NCBI GenBank assembly: GCA_011053085.1
Contig: DSBE01000310.1
Span: forward strand, 1 to 6,655
From: Chloroflexota bacterium
GTDB taxonomy: Bacteria > Chloroflexota > Anaerolineae > Anaerolineales > Anaerolineaceae
Direction of reading: 5' to 3'
Length of the DNA: 6,655 nt
This document shows, piece by piece, positions 1 through 5,734 of this stretch. Within the stretch, counting starts at the first letter, position 1, and every line of letters starts with the position of its first letter. Below the pieces are notes generated by a model. The model saw only the letters and a list, made by a program, of their open reading frames with translations, did no database searches and was not told where the DNA came from. The position numbers and the translations under genes are program-made.

Positions 1-2480
1 AAAGTGTATTCATTGATCTCACAGATATACCGCCAGTTCTTTCAGCCGTACAGGCAAAAATCAAATTAATTGATTGCAATCTGTTTATAGTCTTGCCCGG
101 TCGTCAGGCTGGGCAGTTAAGTGGATGGGTTGCTCTATCGCACAGTGCAGAAGAAGCATTTTCTCCGTCGCAACTGAATTTTTTGCAGACCGTTTCGCGT
201 CAATCAGCCATTGCCATCGAACGCAACTCAGTGGTAGAGAATTTGGAAAACCGTCTGCGTGAAATGGACGTCCTTCGCATCATCTCCGAAGGAGTGAACC
301 TCACCCTTGAGTTGAACGATATCCTCGAATTGGTCTATTTCCAAACGAGTAAGATCATCCCTTCCAGCGAATTTATCATCCAACTCTATGACGCAGATAT
401 TCAAGGTTTTCTGAACCTGTTTGTAGTAAAAGACTATAATCGCATCACAGCCGAAGAGAACGTTTTCGTGCCTGCGATTTCAGCCCTGCAGCGAATAATC
501 AGCACAGGTGACACCCTCACTACTACAAATTTCCGCCTGGAGATTGACCCCGATTCAAAAGAAGATGTCTATGCCTGGATGGGTACCCCCCTGAAGACCA
601 GTGATGCTACCATCGGTGTGATGAGCATTGCAACGCGAGATCCGGCCATGACATTCACCTTCACCCAGCGGCGTATGTTTGAATCCATTGCCGGACAGGC
701 ATCGGGCGCTATCATAAAAACCCGCCTGATCGATGAAACTAACCAGCGTGCCAAACAATTCTCTGCGCTGAATGAGGTAACCCAACAAATTACCTCTACA
801 TTCAATGTAGATTTTCTGCTTCATACCATTGTTGAACGGGCAGAAGCCATGCTGGATTGCGAAGCCTCCAGCCTGCTTTTATTCGATGAAGAAAGAGAAA
901 ATCTTTACTTTCGGGTTGTCACCGGGCCTGTAGCAGACCAATTGAGAAATAAACCGATCGAAAAAGGGTCAGGGTTTGCCTGGCAAACCGTCAGCGAAAA
1001 AAAATCAATTATCAATAACAGAATCCTGACCACCGATGCTTGGAATCAGCAGGTCGATGCCTCAACGGGATTTGAGACCAAATCCATGTTGACTGCCCCT
1101 TTGATCAGCCAGGGAGAGGTGATTGGCGTCATTGAAACCATCAACAAAACAAATAGCCAGCCCTTCACCGAAGTTGACCGAGAAATTCTCCAGGCGTTTG
1201 CCGGACAAGCCGCCATCGCCATCGAAAACGCCGAATTGTATACCCAGACTGACCAGGCATTGTCAGAACGTGTCGAAGAGCTCTCCATCATGCAGAATAT
1301 TGACCGCGAGCTCAACACCAGTCTTGATATTGCCCGCGCCATGCAAATCACCCTGGATCACGCCATGATGCGCTCACATGCAGACGCCGCTTTCATTGGC
1401 TCTGTCAATCTACCCGAACGAACCATCACCATCATGTCTTCTGAGGGCTATCCTGAGGAAGCGAGTCTACCCAAACAGGAAATCCTTTCCATCAACCACT
1501 ACCCCAATATCCAAAATATTCTGGAAACCGGCAAGGCACAATCTATTACTATTGAAAATAATCAAGATTCAATGCTTCCCAATTGCCAACGACAGACCAT
1601 CATCCCTATCAACCGTGAAAACGCCCCCATTGGCGTAATTATCCTTGAAATGTTGGAAGCCGATCCAATCGATGAAGAAACCATAGAATTCCTGACCCGC
1701 TTGAGTGATCACGCGTCCATTGCCATCGCCAACGCCGACCTGTATTCTCAAGTGCAAAGCGCCAATATCGCCAAAAGTGAATTTGTGTCATTCGTGTCAC
1801 ATGAATTAAAGAATCCGATGACATCCATCAAGGGGTACACAGATCTGCTTCTCGCCAAGGCTGTCGGTCCGGTTACCGAAGCCCAGGATAATTTCTTGAA
1901 TACCATCCGCTCCAATGTCGAACGCATGAATGTGCTGGTATCAGACCTTTCGGATGTCAGCCGCATTGAAGCTGGCCGGTTACGCCTGGATTTCGCCAAA
2001 CTCGATTTGAAAAAAATAATGGACGAAGTCATCCGTTCTCAATCTGCTTTGATTGAGCGTAAGGAACAACAACTGCTGATAGAAATTGAAGAAAACCTGC
2101 CCCCGATTTGGGCGGATCGGTATAGGGTAGTGCAGATTATCACCAACTTGATATCTAATGCCAATAAATACACCGGCCAAAACGGCATCGTCACCTTCAC
2201 CGCCGAACAATCGCCCAACATTTGGGATGCAGAAGGCGCTCCCAATGTCGTTCACATATCAGTGAAAGACAACGGTATGGGGATATCAGCAGAAGACCAG
2301 ACGATGATTTTCCAAAAATTCTTCCGGACAGAATCCGCCAAATCCAGCGATATGCCCGGGACCGGTTTGGGCTTGAACATCACCAAAAACCTGGTCGAAA
2401 TGCAGGGCGGCACGATCTGGTTCGAAAGCGCACTGGGAGAGGGCACCACTTTCCATGTGACATTCCCGGTAGCAGATTAA
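1..2480 (+). CDS. Multi-GAF-domain sensor histidine kinase (5' partial)
   Basis: Cytoplasmic-type signal-transducing histidine kinase, cut by the left edge. The frame is open from base 3 and the first visible residues (SVFIDLTDIPPVL...) already read as GAF sequence, so the TTG at 93 is not a real start. Numbering from base 3, 825 residues are visible. They are the end of one GAF domain (to about 70), then three further GAF units (about 99-240, 265-412 and 441-580) joined by helical linkers, a HisKA dimerisation helix with phospho-acceptor His600 in SHELKNPMTSI, and a HATPase domain. The HATPase shows an N box (NLISNANKYT, about 715-724), a G1 box (DNGMGIS, 756), an F box (FQKFFRTES) and a G2 box (GTGLGL, 786). 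No transmembrane segment, HAMP or receiver domain is visible, so the partner regulator lies elsewhere. GAF ligands cannot be predicted, and no bilin-binding Cys motif was recognised. It ends just before a hairpin terminator. The kinase assignment is very secure; the signal sensed is unknown. Confidence 0.95.
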   Translation, partial: SVFIDLTDIPPVLSAVQAKIKLIDCNLFIVLPGRQAGQLSGWVALSHSAEEAFSPSQLNFLQTVSRQSAIAIERNSVVENLENRLREMDVLRIISEGVNLTLELNDILELVYFQTSKIIPSSEFIIQLYDADIQGFLNLFVVKDYNRITAEENVFVPAISALQRIISTGDTLTTTNFRLEIDPDSKEDVYAWMGTPLKTSDATIGVMSIATRDPAMTFTFTQRRMFESIAGQASGAIIKTRLIDETNQRAKQFSALNEVTQQITSTFNVDFLLHTIVERAEAMLDCEASSLLLFDEERENLYFRVVTGPVADQLRNKPIEKGSGFAWQTVSEKKSIINNRILTTDAWNQQVDASTGFETKSMLTAPLISQGEVIGVIETINKTNSQPFTEVDREILQAFAGQAAIAIENAELYTQTDQALSERVEELSIMQNIDRELNTSLDIARAMQITLDHAMMRSHADAAFIGSVNLPERTITIMSSEGYPEEASLPKQEILSINHYPNIQNILETGKAQSITIENNQDSMLPNCQRQTIIPINRENAPIGVIILEMLEADPIDEETIEFLTRLSDHASIAIANADLYSQVQSANIAKSEFVSFVSHELKNPMTSIKGYTDLLLAKAVGPVTEAQDNFLNTIRSNVERMNVLVSDLSDVSRIEAGRLRLDFAKLDLKKIMDEVIRSQSALIERKEQQLLIEIEENLPPIWADRYRVVQIITNLISNANKYTGQNGIVTFTAEQSPNIWDAEGAPNVVHISVKDNGMGISAEDQTMIFQKFFRTESAKSSDMPGTGLGLNITKNLVEMQGGTIWFESALGEGTTFHVTFPVAD

Positions 2481-2489
2481 TTGTTCAGC

Positions 2490-2530
2490 AAAAAGTGAGG
2501 CGCAGGTTTTGTCACCTGCGCCTCTGTTGC
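2490..2530. terminator. Bidirectional intrinsic terminator between convergent genes
   Basis: A perfect 11-bp stem (2497-2507 GAGGCGCAGGT with 2514-2524 ACCTGCGCCTC) encloses a 6-nt loop (TTTGTC). On the minus strand it is followed by five U (plus-strand A run 2490-2494), which makes a good terminator for trpB2. On the plus strand the tail (TGTTGCTCTTT) is only moderately U-rich but would serve the kinase gene, whose stop codon ends 16 nt before the stem. Its position exactly between two convergent stop codons supports a two-way role. Confidence 0.85.
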
Positions 2531-2533
2531 TCT

Positions 2534-3901
2534 TTAGTAAGACACCTTCGGCAAACGTTCTTCGATGGTGCTGATCGCCTCTTCCGGGTAGGTATAGTCC
2601 ACCAGCGCACCTGACAAGTAGTTTTCGTATGAGCTGAGATCAAAATGACCGTGCCCGGATAAGTTGAAGACGATCACCCGTTTCTCGCCAGCCTCTTTTG
2701 CCTGAAGGGCTTCGTCTATGGCTGCCCGGATAGCGTGGGCAGATTCTGGCGCTGGCAGGATACCTTCGGTTCTGGCAAAAATCGCTGCCGCTTCAAAGGT
2801 TCCCAACTGATGAACGGCAATCGCATCGATAAGTCCTGCATCGCACAAGGCACTCAAAGATGGCGCCATGCCATGATACCGCAAACCTCCGGCATGAATG
2901 GCAGCGGGAATGAAATCTGATCCCAGGGTGAACATCTTGACGATGGGCGCCATTTTGGCAGTATCGCCATAATCAAAAGCATATGTCCCTCGTGTAATCG
3001 AAGGAGTTGCTGCCGGTTCAACCGCCACCAATCGCGTCCTCTGCCCATTCTTAAGGTTCTCTCGCAGGAAAGGATAGGCAATGCCGCTGAAATTCGATCC
3101 ACCACCCACACAGCCGATGACAACGTCTGGATATTCGCCTGCCAGGCCCATCTGCTTCAACGTTTCTTCGCCGATCACAGTTTGATGCAGCAATACGTGG
3201 TTAAGCACTGAACCCAGTCCATACTTCTTTGTCCCGCCTGAGAGAGCTGCCACTTCCACAGCCTCTGAAATAGCAATTCCTAATGATCCGGGGTTATCAG
3301 GGGTCTTTTCAAGAATCGCCCGACCGCTGTGCGTGCGGTCGCTGGGGCTGGCAAAGACTTCTGCCTCATACATCTCCATCAGAATCCGCCGGTATGGTTT
3401 TGCAAGGTAGGACACTTTCACCATGAACACTTCCAGCGAAATGCCCATGAAATTGCACGCCATCGCCAGCGCTGAACCCCATTGCCCTGCTCCGGTCTCA
3501 GTGGTCATGGCATGTACACCCTCCACCTTGTTGTAAAAAGCCTGGGGAATGGCAGTATTCAGTTTATGACTGCCCGAGGGAGAGGCGCCTTCGTACTTGT
3601 AATAAATGTGGGCTGGTGTGTCCAGCTTCTTTTCTAGCTGCCGCGCACGAATCAAAGGTGTCGGGCGGTACAGCTTGTAAACATCCCTGACTTCTGCCGG
3701 AATTTCTATATAGCGCTCGGTGCTTATTTCCTGTTGGATCAACGCCATAGGAAACAATGCGCTCAGAAACTCCGGGGTCACAGGTTCCAAAGTTTGCGGG
3801 TTCAACACAGGTGCCGGGGCGATGTCAGCATCTGCCAAAATGTTATACCAAAACTTCGGAATATCACTCTCACCCAAATTGAAACGAATTGTGTCTGTCA
3901 T
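2534..3901 (-). CDS. trpB2: Tryptophan synthase beta chain, TrpB2 type
   Basis: A 455-residue PLP enzyme of fold type II that condenses indole with L-serine to give L-tryptophan in the cytoplasm. Visible landmarks are the substrate-entry motif YRPTPLIRA (about 78-86), the PLP Schiff-base lysine K113 in GSHKLNTA, the catalytic glutamate E135 in TETGAGQWG, the phosphate-binding glycine loop GCVGGGSN (263-270), [12 protein letters not shown] (379-390) and the C-terminal SGHGHFD (415-421). The long N-terminal extension, GSHKLN instead of GAHKIN, GAGQWG instead of GAGQHG and SGHGHFD instead of SGRGDKD point to the TrpB2 subfamily, which generally does not form the classical TrpA complex, and not to TrpB1. 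The ATG at 3901 has an AGGAGG ribosome site 8 nt upstream. No trpA or other trp gene adjoins it. The gene appears monocistronic, ending in the 2490-2530 terminator and preceded by a tryptophan T-box, which supports a biosynthetic or indole-salvage role over serine deamination alone. Confidence 0.95.
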   Translation of the reverse strand: MTDTIRFNLGESDIPKFWYNILADADIAPAPVLNPQTLEPVTPEFLSALFPMALIQQEISTERYIEIPAEVRDVYKLYRPTPLIRARQLEKKLDTPAHIYYKYEGASPSGSHKLNTAIPQAFYNKVEGVHAMTTETGAGQWGSALAMACNFMGISLEVFMVKVSYLAKPYRRILMEMYEAEVFASPSDRTHSGRAILEKTPDNPGSLGIAISEAVEVAALSGGTKKYGLGSVLNHVLLHQTVIGEETLKQMGLAGEYPDVVIGCVGGGSNFSGIAYPFLRENLKNGQRTRLVAVEPAATPSITRGTYAFDYGDTAKMAPIVKMFTLGSDFIPAAIHAGGLRYHGMAPSLSALCDAGLIDAIAVHQLGTFEAAAIFARTEGILPAPESAHAIRAAIDEALQAKEAGEKRVIVFNLSGHGHFDLSSYENYLSGALVDYTYPEEAISTIEERLPKVSY

Positions 3902-3909
3902 GTCAAAAT

Positions 3910-3915
3910 CCTCCT
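3910..3915 (-). promoter_or_regulatory. Ribosome binding site of trpB2
   Basis: The minus-strand sequence AGGAGG is a perfect Shine-Dalgarno core, 8 nt before the ATG at 3901-3899. It fixes the start of trpB2. It lies downstream of the T-box terminator and outside its stem, so the leader is expected to act on transcription and not on translation. Confidence 0.9.
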
Positions 3916-3931
3916 ACTATATTTGTTAAAC

Positions 3932-3965
3932 AAAAAAACCATCCATCCTGTTCAAGGACGAATGG
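3932..3965 (-). terminator. T-box regulatory terminator
   Basis: On the minus strand, CCATTCGTCCT (3965-3955) pairs along 11 positions, including two G-U pairs, with AGGATGGATGG (3949-3939) across a TGAAC loop, followed by seven U (3938-3932). Its 5' arm contains CGTCCT, most of the CGTCCTT stretch that the T-box sequence at 3992-3978 needs to form the antiterminator. The two structures are therefore mutually exclusive, as expected for a transcriptional T-box switch. It also serves as the first clear stop signal for transcripts coming from the AMMECR1 gene upstream. Confidence 0.92.
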
Positions 3966-4001
3966 CTTATATACCTTCCGTGGTGCCACCTTGTTTAGAC
4001 C

Positions 4002-4034
4002 AAAAAAACCATTTGTGATGCACTACAAATGGTT
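4002..4034 (-). terminator. Additional terminator-like hairpin inside the T-box leader
   Basis: On the minus strand, AACCATTTGT (4034-4025) and ACAAATGGTT (4016-4007) form a perfect 10-bp stem with an 8-nt loop. The U run (4008-4002) overlaps the end of the stem. It lies about 10 nt upstream of the T-box sequence, after a separate stem III-like hairpin, where T-box leaders usually have only a short linker. It shares the 12-nt 3' end ATGGTTTTTTTG with the regulatory terminator downstream. The stem is AU-rich, so termination strength is uncertain; it might be structural only. Confidence 0.6.
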
Positions 4035-4260
4035 CCGCCAGCCTCACTCTTTTCGGATACGGCCAAAAATCGGCTTATATCCTCAATCCTGTTAACGGAG
4101 ATCAATCCGGCTCAGACTACTCGATATCTTTCATCCTGCAACTCCGAGGACCATTCATCTTTTTTGAAACCGTGGCATTTCACCAAATCACCACTCTCTG
4201 GAGGTTTCTGAAAAAGACTACTATCCCTCTTCTTCGTTTTTTTATTGTTAAATTAGGGCT

Positions 4261-4288
4261 ATTATAAGGTTTATTGGGGTCTTGTCAA
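4261..4288 (-). promoter_or_regulatory. Sigma70-type promoter of the T-box/trpB2 transcript
   Basis: On the minus strand, TTGACA (4288-4283) and TATAAT (4266-4261) are separated by 16 nt, with both hexamers perfect. Transcription would start near 4255-4252, just before the T-box stem I. The -35 box contains the TGA stop codon (4287-4285) of the AMMECR1 gene, so the two genes are packed with no spacer. Confidence 0.88.
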
Positions 4289-4872
4289 GCCAAATCGACA
4301 AAATCATTCTCAGAAAAATGCACCGCCTGGTAGGTTTCGACCGTCAAAGTACCTGCTTTCCAGCGATTGCCGTCAACACCCATTTTATGGCACAAGTGTG
4401 TGAGGAAATCCTCCACCTCAGGCAACTGCTCCCATACCTGCGGTAAAAACGTTGCCCGATGATAACCCTCGCTCAGAATCACTCCATCAACACCCGGCCG
4501 TAATTTTTGTGTAAGGTCCTGAGCATCCCTATAGGTCAGGGGCAGTGGATCAGTCAGATAAGATACCTCCACCACAATTTCAGCCATCTCGCTTTTCTGC
4601 ACTGGCGAAAATCGGTAATCATGGAAAGCTGCTGCTTGGGCATGCTCGCACACATCTTGCACCAGAGGCTGGTAAGCCGAAAGGGTACCGATGCAGCCAC
4701 GCAGTTGTCCATGCTTTGTCAATGTAACAAACGTCGCCCCAAATTCCTGCAGATTGGCAGGAATATCGTCAAAGTTAGGTCGTTTTTTACTCTTATTGAA
4801 TTCACCCAAAATACAATCTCTGGCAATCTTCAACAACATTTTTTTATCTTCATCGGTGAATTGGATGGTCAA
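4285..4872 (-). CDS. AMMECR1-domain protein (AmmeMemoRadiSam system protein A-like)
   Basis: A 195-residue cytoplasmic protein made almost entirely of an AMMECR1 domain. Visible family landmarks are the N-terminal helix FTDEDKKMLLKIAR (5-18), the signature LRGCIG (57-62), HDYRFSPV (84-91), the strand VEVSYLTDPLP (101-111), the G-V-I/L segment GVDGVILSEGYHRATFLPQVWEQLP (about 127-151) and the C-terminal W171. The start chosen is TTG at 4872: AAAGGAG (4886-4880) lies 7 nt upstream and the protein then begins with the family's usual first helix. An upstream in-frame TTG at 4890 would place this ribosome site inside the coding region, so it is unlikely. In many bacteria and archaea this family occurs with a MEMO protein and a radical SAM protein, fused or adjacent, but neither is in this window. 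The biochemical activity is not established. It is oriented like trpB2 and separated from it only by the T-box leader, without its own terminator. Confidence 0.92.
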   Translation of the reverse strand: MTIQFTDEDKKMLLKIARDCILGEFNKSKKRPNFDDIPANLQEFGATFVTLTKHGQLRGCIGTLSAYQPLVQDVCEHAQAAAFHDYRFSPVQKSEMAEIVVEVSYLTDPLPLTYRDAQDLTQKLRPGVDGVILSEGYHRATFLPQVWEQLPEVEDFLTHLCHKMGVDGNRWKAGTLTVETYQAVHFSENDFVDLA

Positions 4873-4879
4873 GTTAATG

Positions 4880-4886
4880 CTCCTTT
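4880..4886 (-). promoter_or_regulatory. Ribosome binding site deciding the AMMECR1 start
   Basis: The minus-strand sequence AAAGGAG lies 7 nt before TTG at 4872. It is the only good Shine-Dalgarno site near this end of the gene and selects the 195-residue form over a 201-residue form starting at 4890. Confidence 0.8.
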
Positions 4887-4891
4887 CCAAT

Positions 4892-4920
4892 TTGCTTCAC
4901 TATCTCAGTTACTCTATAAT
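4892..4920 (+). promoter_or_regulatory. Putative promoter of the amidase gene
   Basis: On the plus strand a perfect -10 box TATAAT (4915-4920) follows a weak -35 box TTGCTT (4892-4897, 3 of 6 matches) with a 17-nt spacer. A start near 4927 would leave a leader of about 24 nt before the ATG at 4951. It lies within the divergent intergenic region. Confidence 0.5.
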
Positions 4921-4935
4921 CATCCTACTAATACC

Positions 4936-4964
4936 ATTATAGCCAACAGAATGAGTTATATGAA
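4936..4964 (-). promoter_or_regulatory. Putative promoter of the AMMECR1 gene
   Basis: On the minus strand a perfect TATAAT (4941-4936) follows TTCATA (4964-4959, 4 of 6 matches) with a 17-nt spacer. A start near 4929 would give a leader of about 57 nt before the TTG at 4872. The -35 box lies inside the first codons of the divergent amidase gene. Confidence 0.45.
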
Positions 4965-5727
4965 CACTACCAACCCTCAACTTTTTCAATCTCTCGTAAA
5001 AATCGGTAAAATGGTCGGCGTTTTTGCCTTTGTTTCCGCCACCCTGTTTACAATGTGGACACCGGCAAACATCCTGGTTAACCAGAACCAACTGGTTGGC
5101 TTGCCGTTCACCGATAATACGATGCTAGTGGTGGATTCAGACCAGGCCGCATCACCTTACCAAAAAATCGGTATCATTGTTGGACACCATGGCTACGCCC
5201 CAGAGGGAATTCCCGACCCGGGTGCTGTCTGCCCTGATGGGTTAACTGAGGTATCTCTGAATTTACGGATTGCCACCCTGTTGCGGCAGGACCTTTTACA
5301 GGATGGGTTTATCGTAGAACTTTTAGATGAAGTGGATCCGCTTCTCGAAGGATACGAGGCTTTGGCGGTCATCTCAATCCACAACGATACCTGTGAATTT
5401 ATCGACAATAGCGCAACCGGATTCAAAGTGAAAGCTACATACAAGGAGACCAACCAGCCTGAATTGAGCGAACGACTGGCTGCCTGTGTAGTCAACCGCT
5501 ACAACACTGTAACCGGTTTGCGTTATGATCCCAGAGTGACCGACGACATGACCAGATACCACGCTTTTGAAAAGTTCGCCGGCAATACCCCCAGTGTGAT
5601 CGTCGAAACTGGTTATATGCTCTTAGACCGGCAGCTTCTAACAGAACAACCCGACCTGGTGGCGCATGGTCTGGCACAGGGCATCCGCTGTTTTGCCTAC
5701 AATGAGACCATCAATTTAGGACAATAA
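4951..5727 (+). CDS. N-acetylmuramoyl-L-alanine amidase (Amidase_3-like), membrane-anchored or secreted
   Basis: A 258-residue zinc-dependent peptidoglycan amidase that would cleave the bond between N-acetylmuramic acid and L-alanine of the stem peptide, outside the membrane. Residues 17-38 (two lysines then a hydrophobic run) form a signal peptide or N-terminal anchor. The catalytic domain starts near 72. The Amidase_3 landmarks are IIVGHHG (75-81, zinc His79), DPGAVCPDGLTEVSLN (89-104, zinc Glu100), SIHND (142-146, zinc His144) and VIVETGYM (216-223, catalytic Glu219). The usual D-P before GHGG is replaced by I-V-GHHG, so it is a divergent member. ATG 4951 was chosen because the hydrophobic N-terminus follows directly; ATG 4960 is a near-equal alternative and neither has a strong ribosome site. 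The frame stays open back to 4507, but that part is antisense to the AMMECR1 gene and does not look like protein. The L,D-transpeptidase gene begins 7 nt after its stop, suggesting an operon. Confidence 0.88.
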   Translation: MSYMNTTNPQLFQSLVKIGKMVGVFAFVSATLFTMWTPANILVNQNQLVGLPFTDNTMLVVDSDQAASPYQKIGIIVGHHGYAPEGIPDPGAVCPDGLTEVSLNLRIATLLRQDLLQDGFIVELLDEVDPLLEGYEALAVISIHNDTCEFIDNSATGFKVKATYKETNQPELSERLAACVVNRYNTVTGLRYDPRVTDDMTRYHAFEKFAGNTPSVIVETGYMLLDRQLLTEQPDLVAHGLAQGIRCFAYNETINLGQ

Positions 5728-5734
5728 GCAGAAG

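Larger units (their letters stand above)
3932..4254 (-). ncRNA. Tryptophan-specific T-box riboswitch leader of trpB2
   Basis: This leader should bind uncharged tRNA-Trp and let transcription continue into trpB2. All positions are read on the minus strand. Stem I has the distal CAGAGAG element (4200-4194) and GGTG loop (4184-4181). Its specifier loop contains GAA followed by TGG (4153-4151), the tryptophan codon, then TCCTCGGAG. Further down are an F-box-like CCGTTA (4098-4093), a stem III-like hairpin GGATA...TATCC (4082-4055), and the T-box sequence AAGGTGGCACCACGG (3992-3978). The antiterminator can form as AAGG with CCTT and ACG with CGT around the TGGCACC bulge. Bulge bases UGGC (3988-3985) match an acceptor end GCCA, in agreement with G73 of bacterial tRNA-Trp. 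The codon, the discriminator match and the downstream gene all point to tryptophan. Exact 5' end and stem I base pairing are estimated; the transcription start is inferred from the promoter at 4261-4288. Confidence 0.93.

Noticed and set aside
93..95. TTG as start of the histidine kinase
   Set aside because: The frame is open and reads as GAF sequence from base 3, so the gene begins outside the window.
2222..2614. 130-residue plus-strand open frame across the end of the kinase and the terminator
   Set aside because: It is rich in Arg and His in a frame shifted from the kinase, has no family resemblance, and overlaps two strong genes and a terminator hairpin.
3919..3931. Near-palindrome TTTGTTTAACAAAT just after the T-box terminator, considered as an operator
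   Set aside because: It is AT-rich, imperfect and short, and no regulator in the window would use it; chance is sufficient.
4035..4050. Possible second T-box sequence (AGGCTGGCGGAACC, minus strand) paired with the upstream hairpin
   Set aside because: It contains TGGC and ACC but the spacing does not fit the bulge of a T-box antiterminator; CTGGC is better explained as pairing with GCCGG at 4111-4107 in the stem II region.
3720..4211. Several small plus-strand open frames over the trpB2 start and leader
   Set aside because: They overlap the trpB2 N-terminus and the T-box RNA on the opposite strand and show no plausible protein features or ribosome sites.
4507..4950. Long upstream extension of the amidase frame, antisense to the AMMECR1 gene
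   Set aside because: The extension reads as non-protein-like sequence, overlaps a well-supported gene on the other strand, and the hydrophobic N-terminus starts right after ATG 4951.
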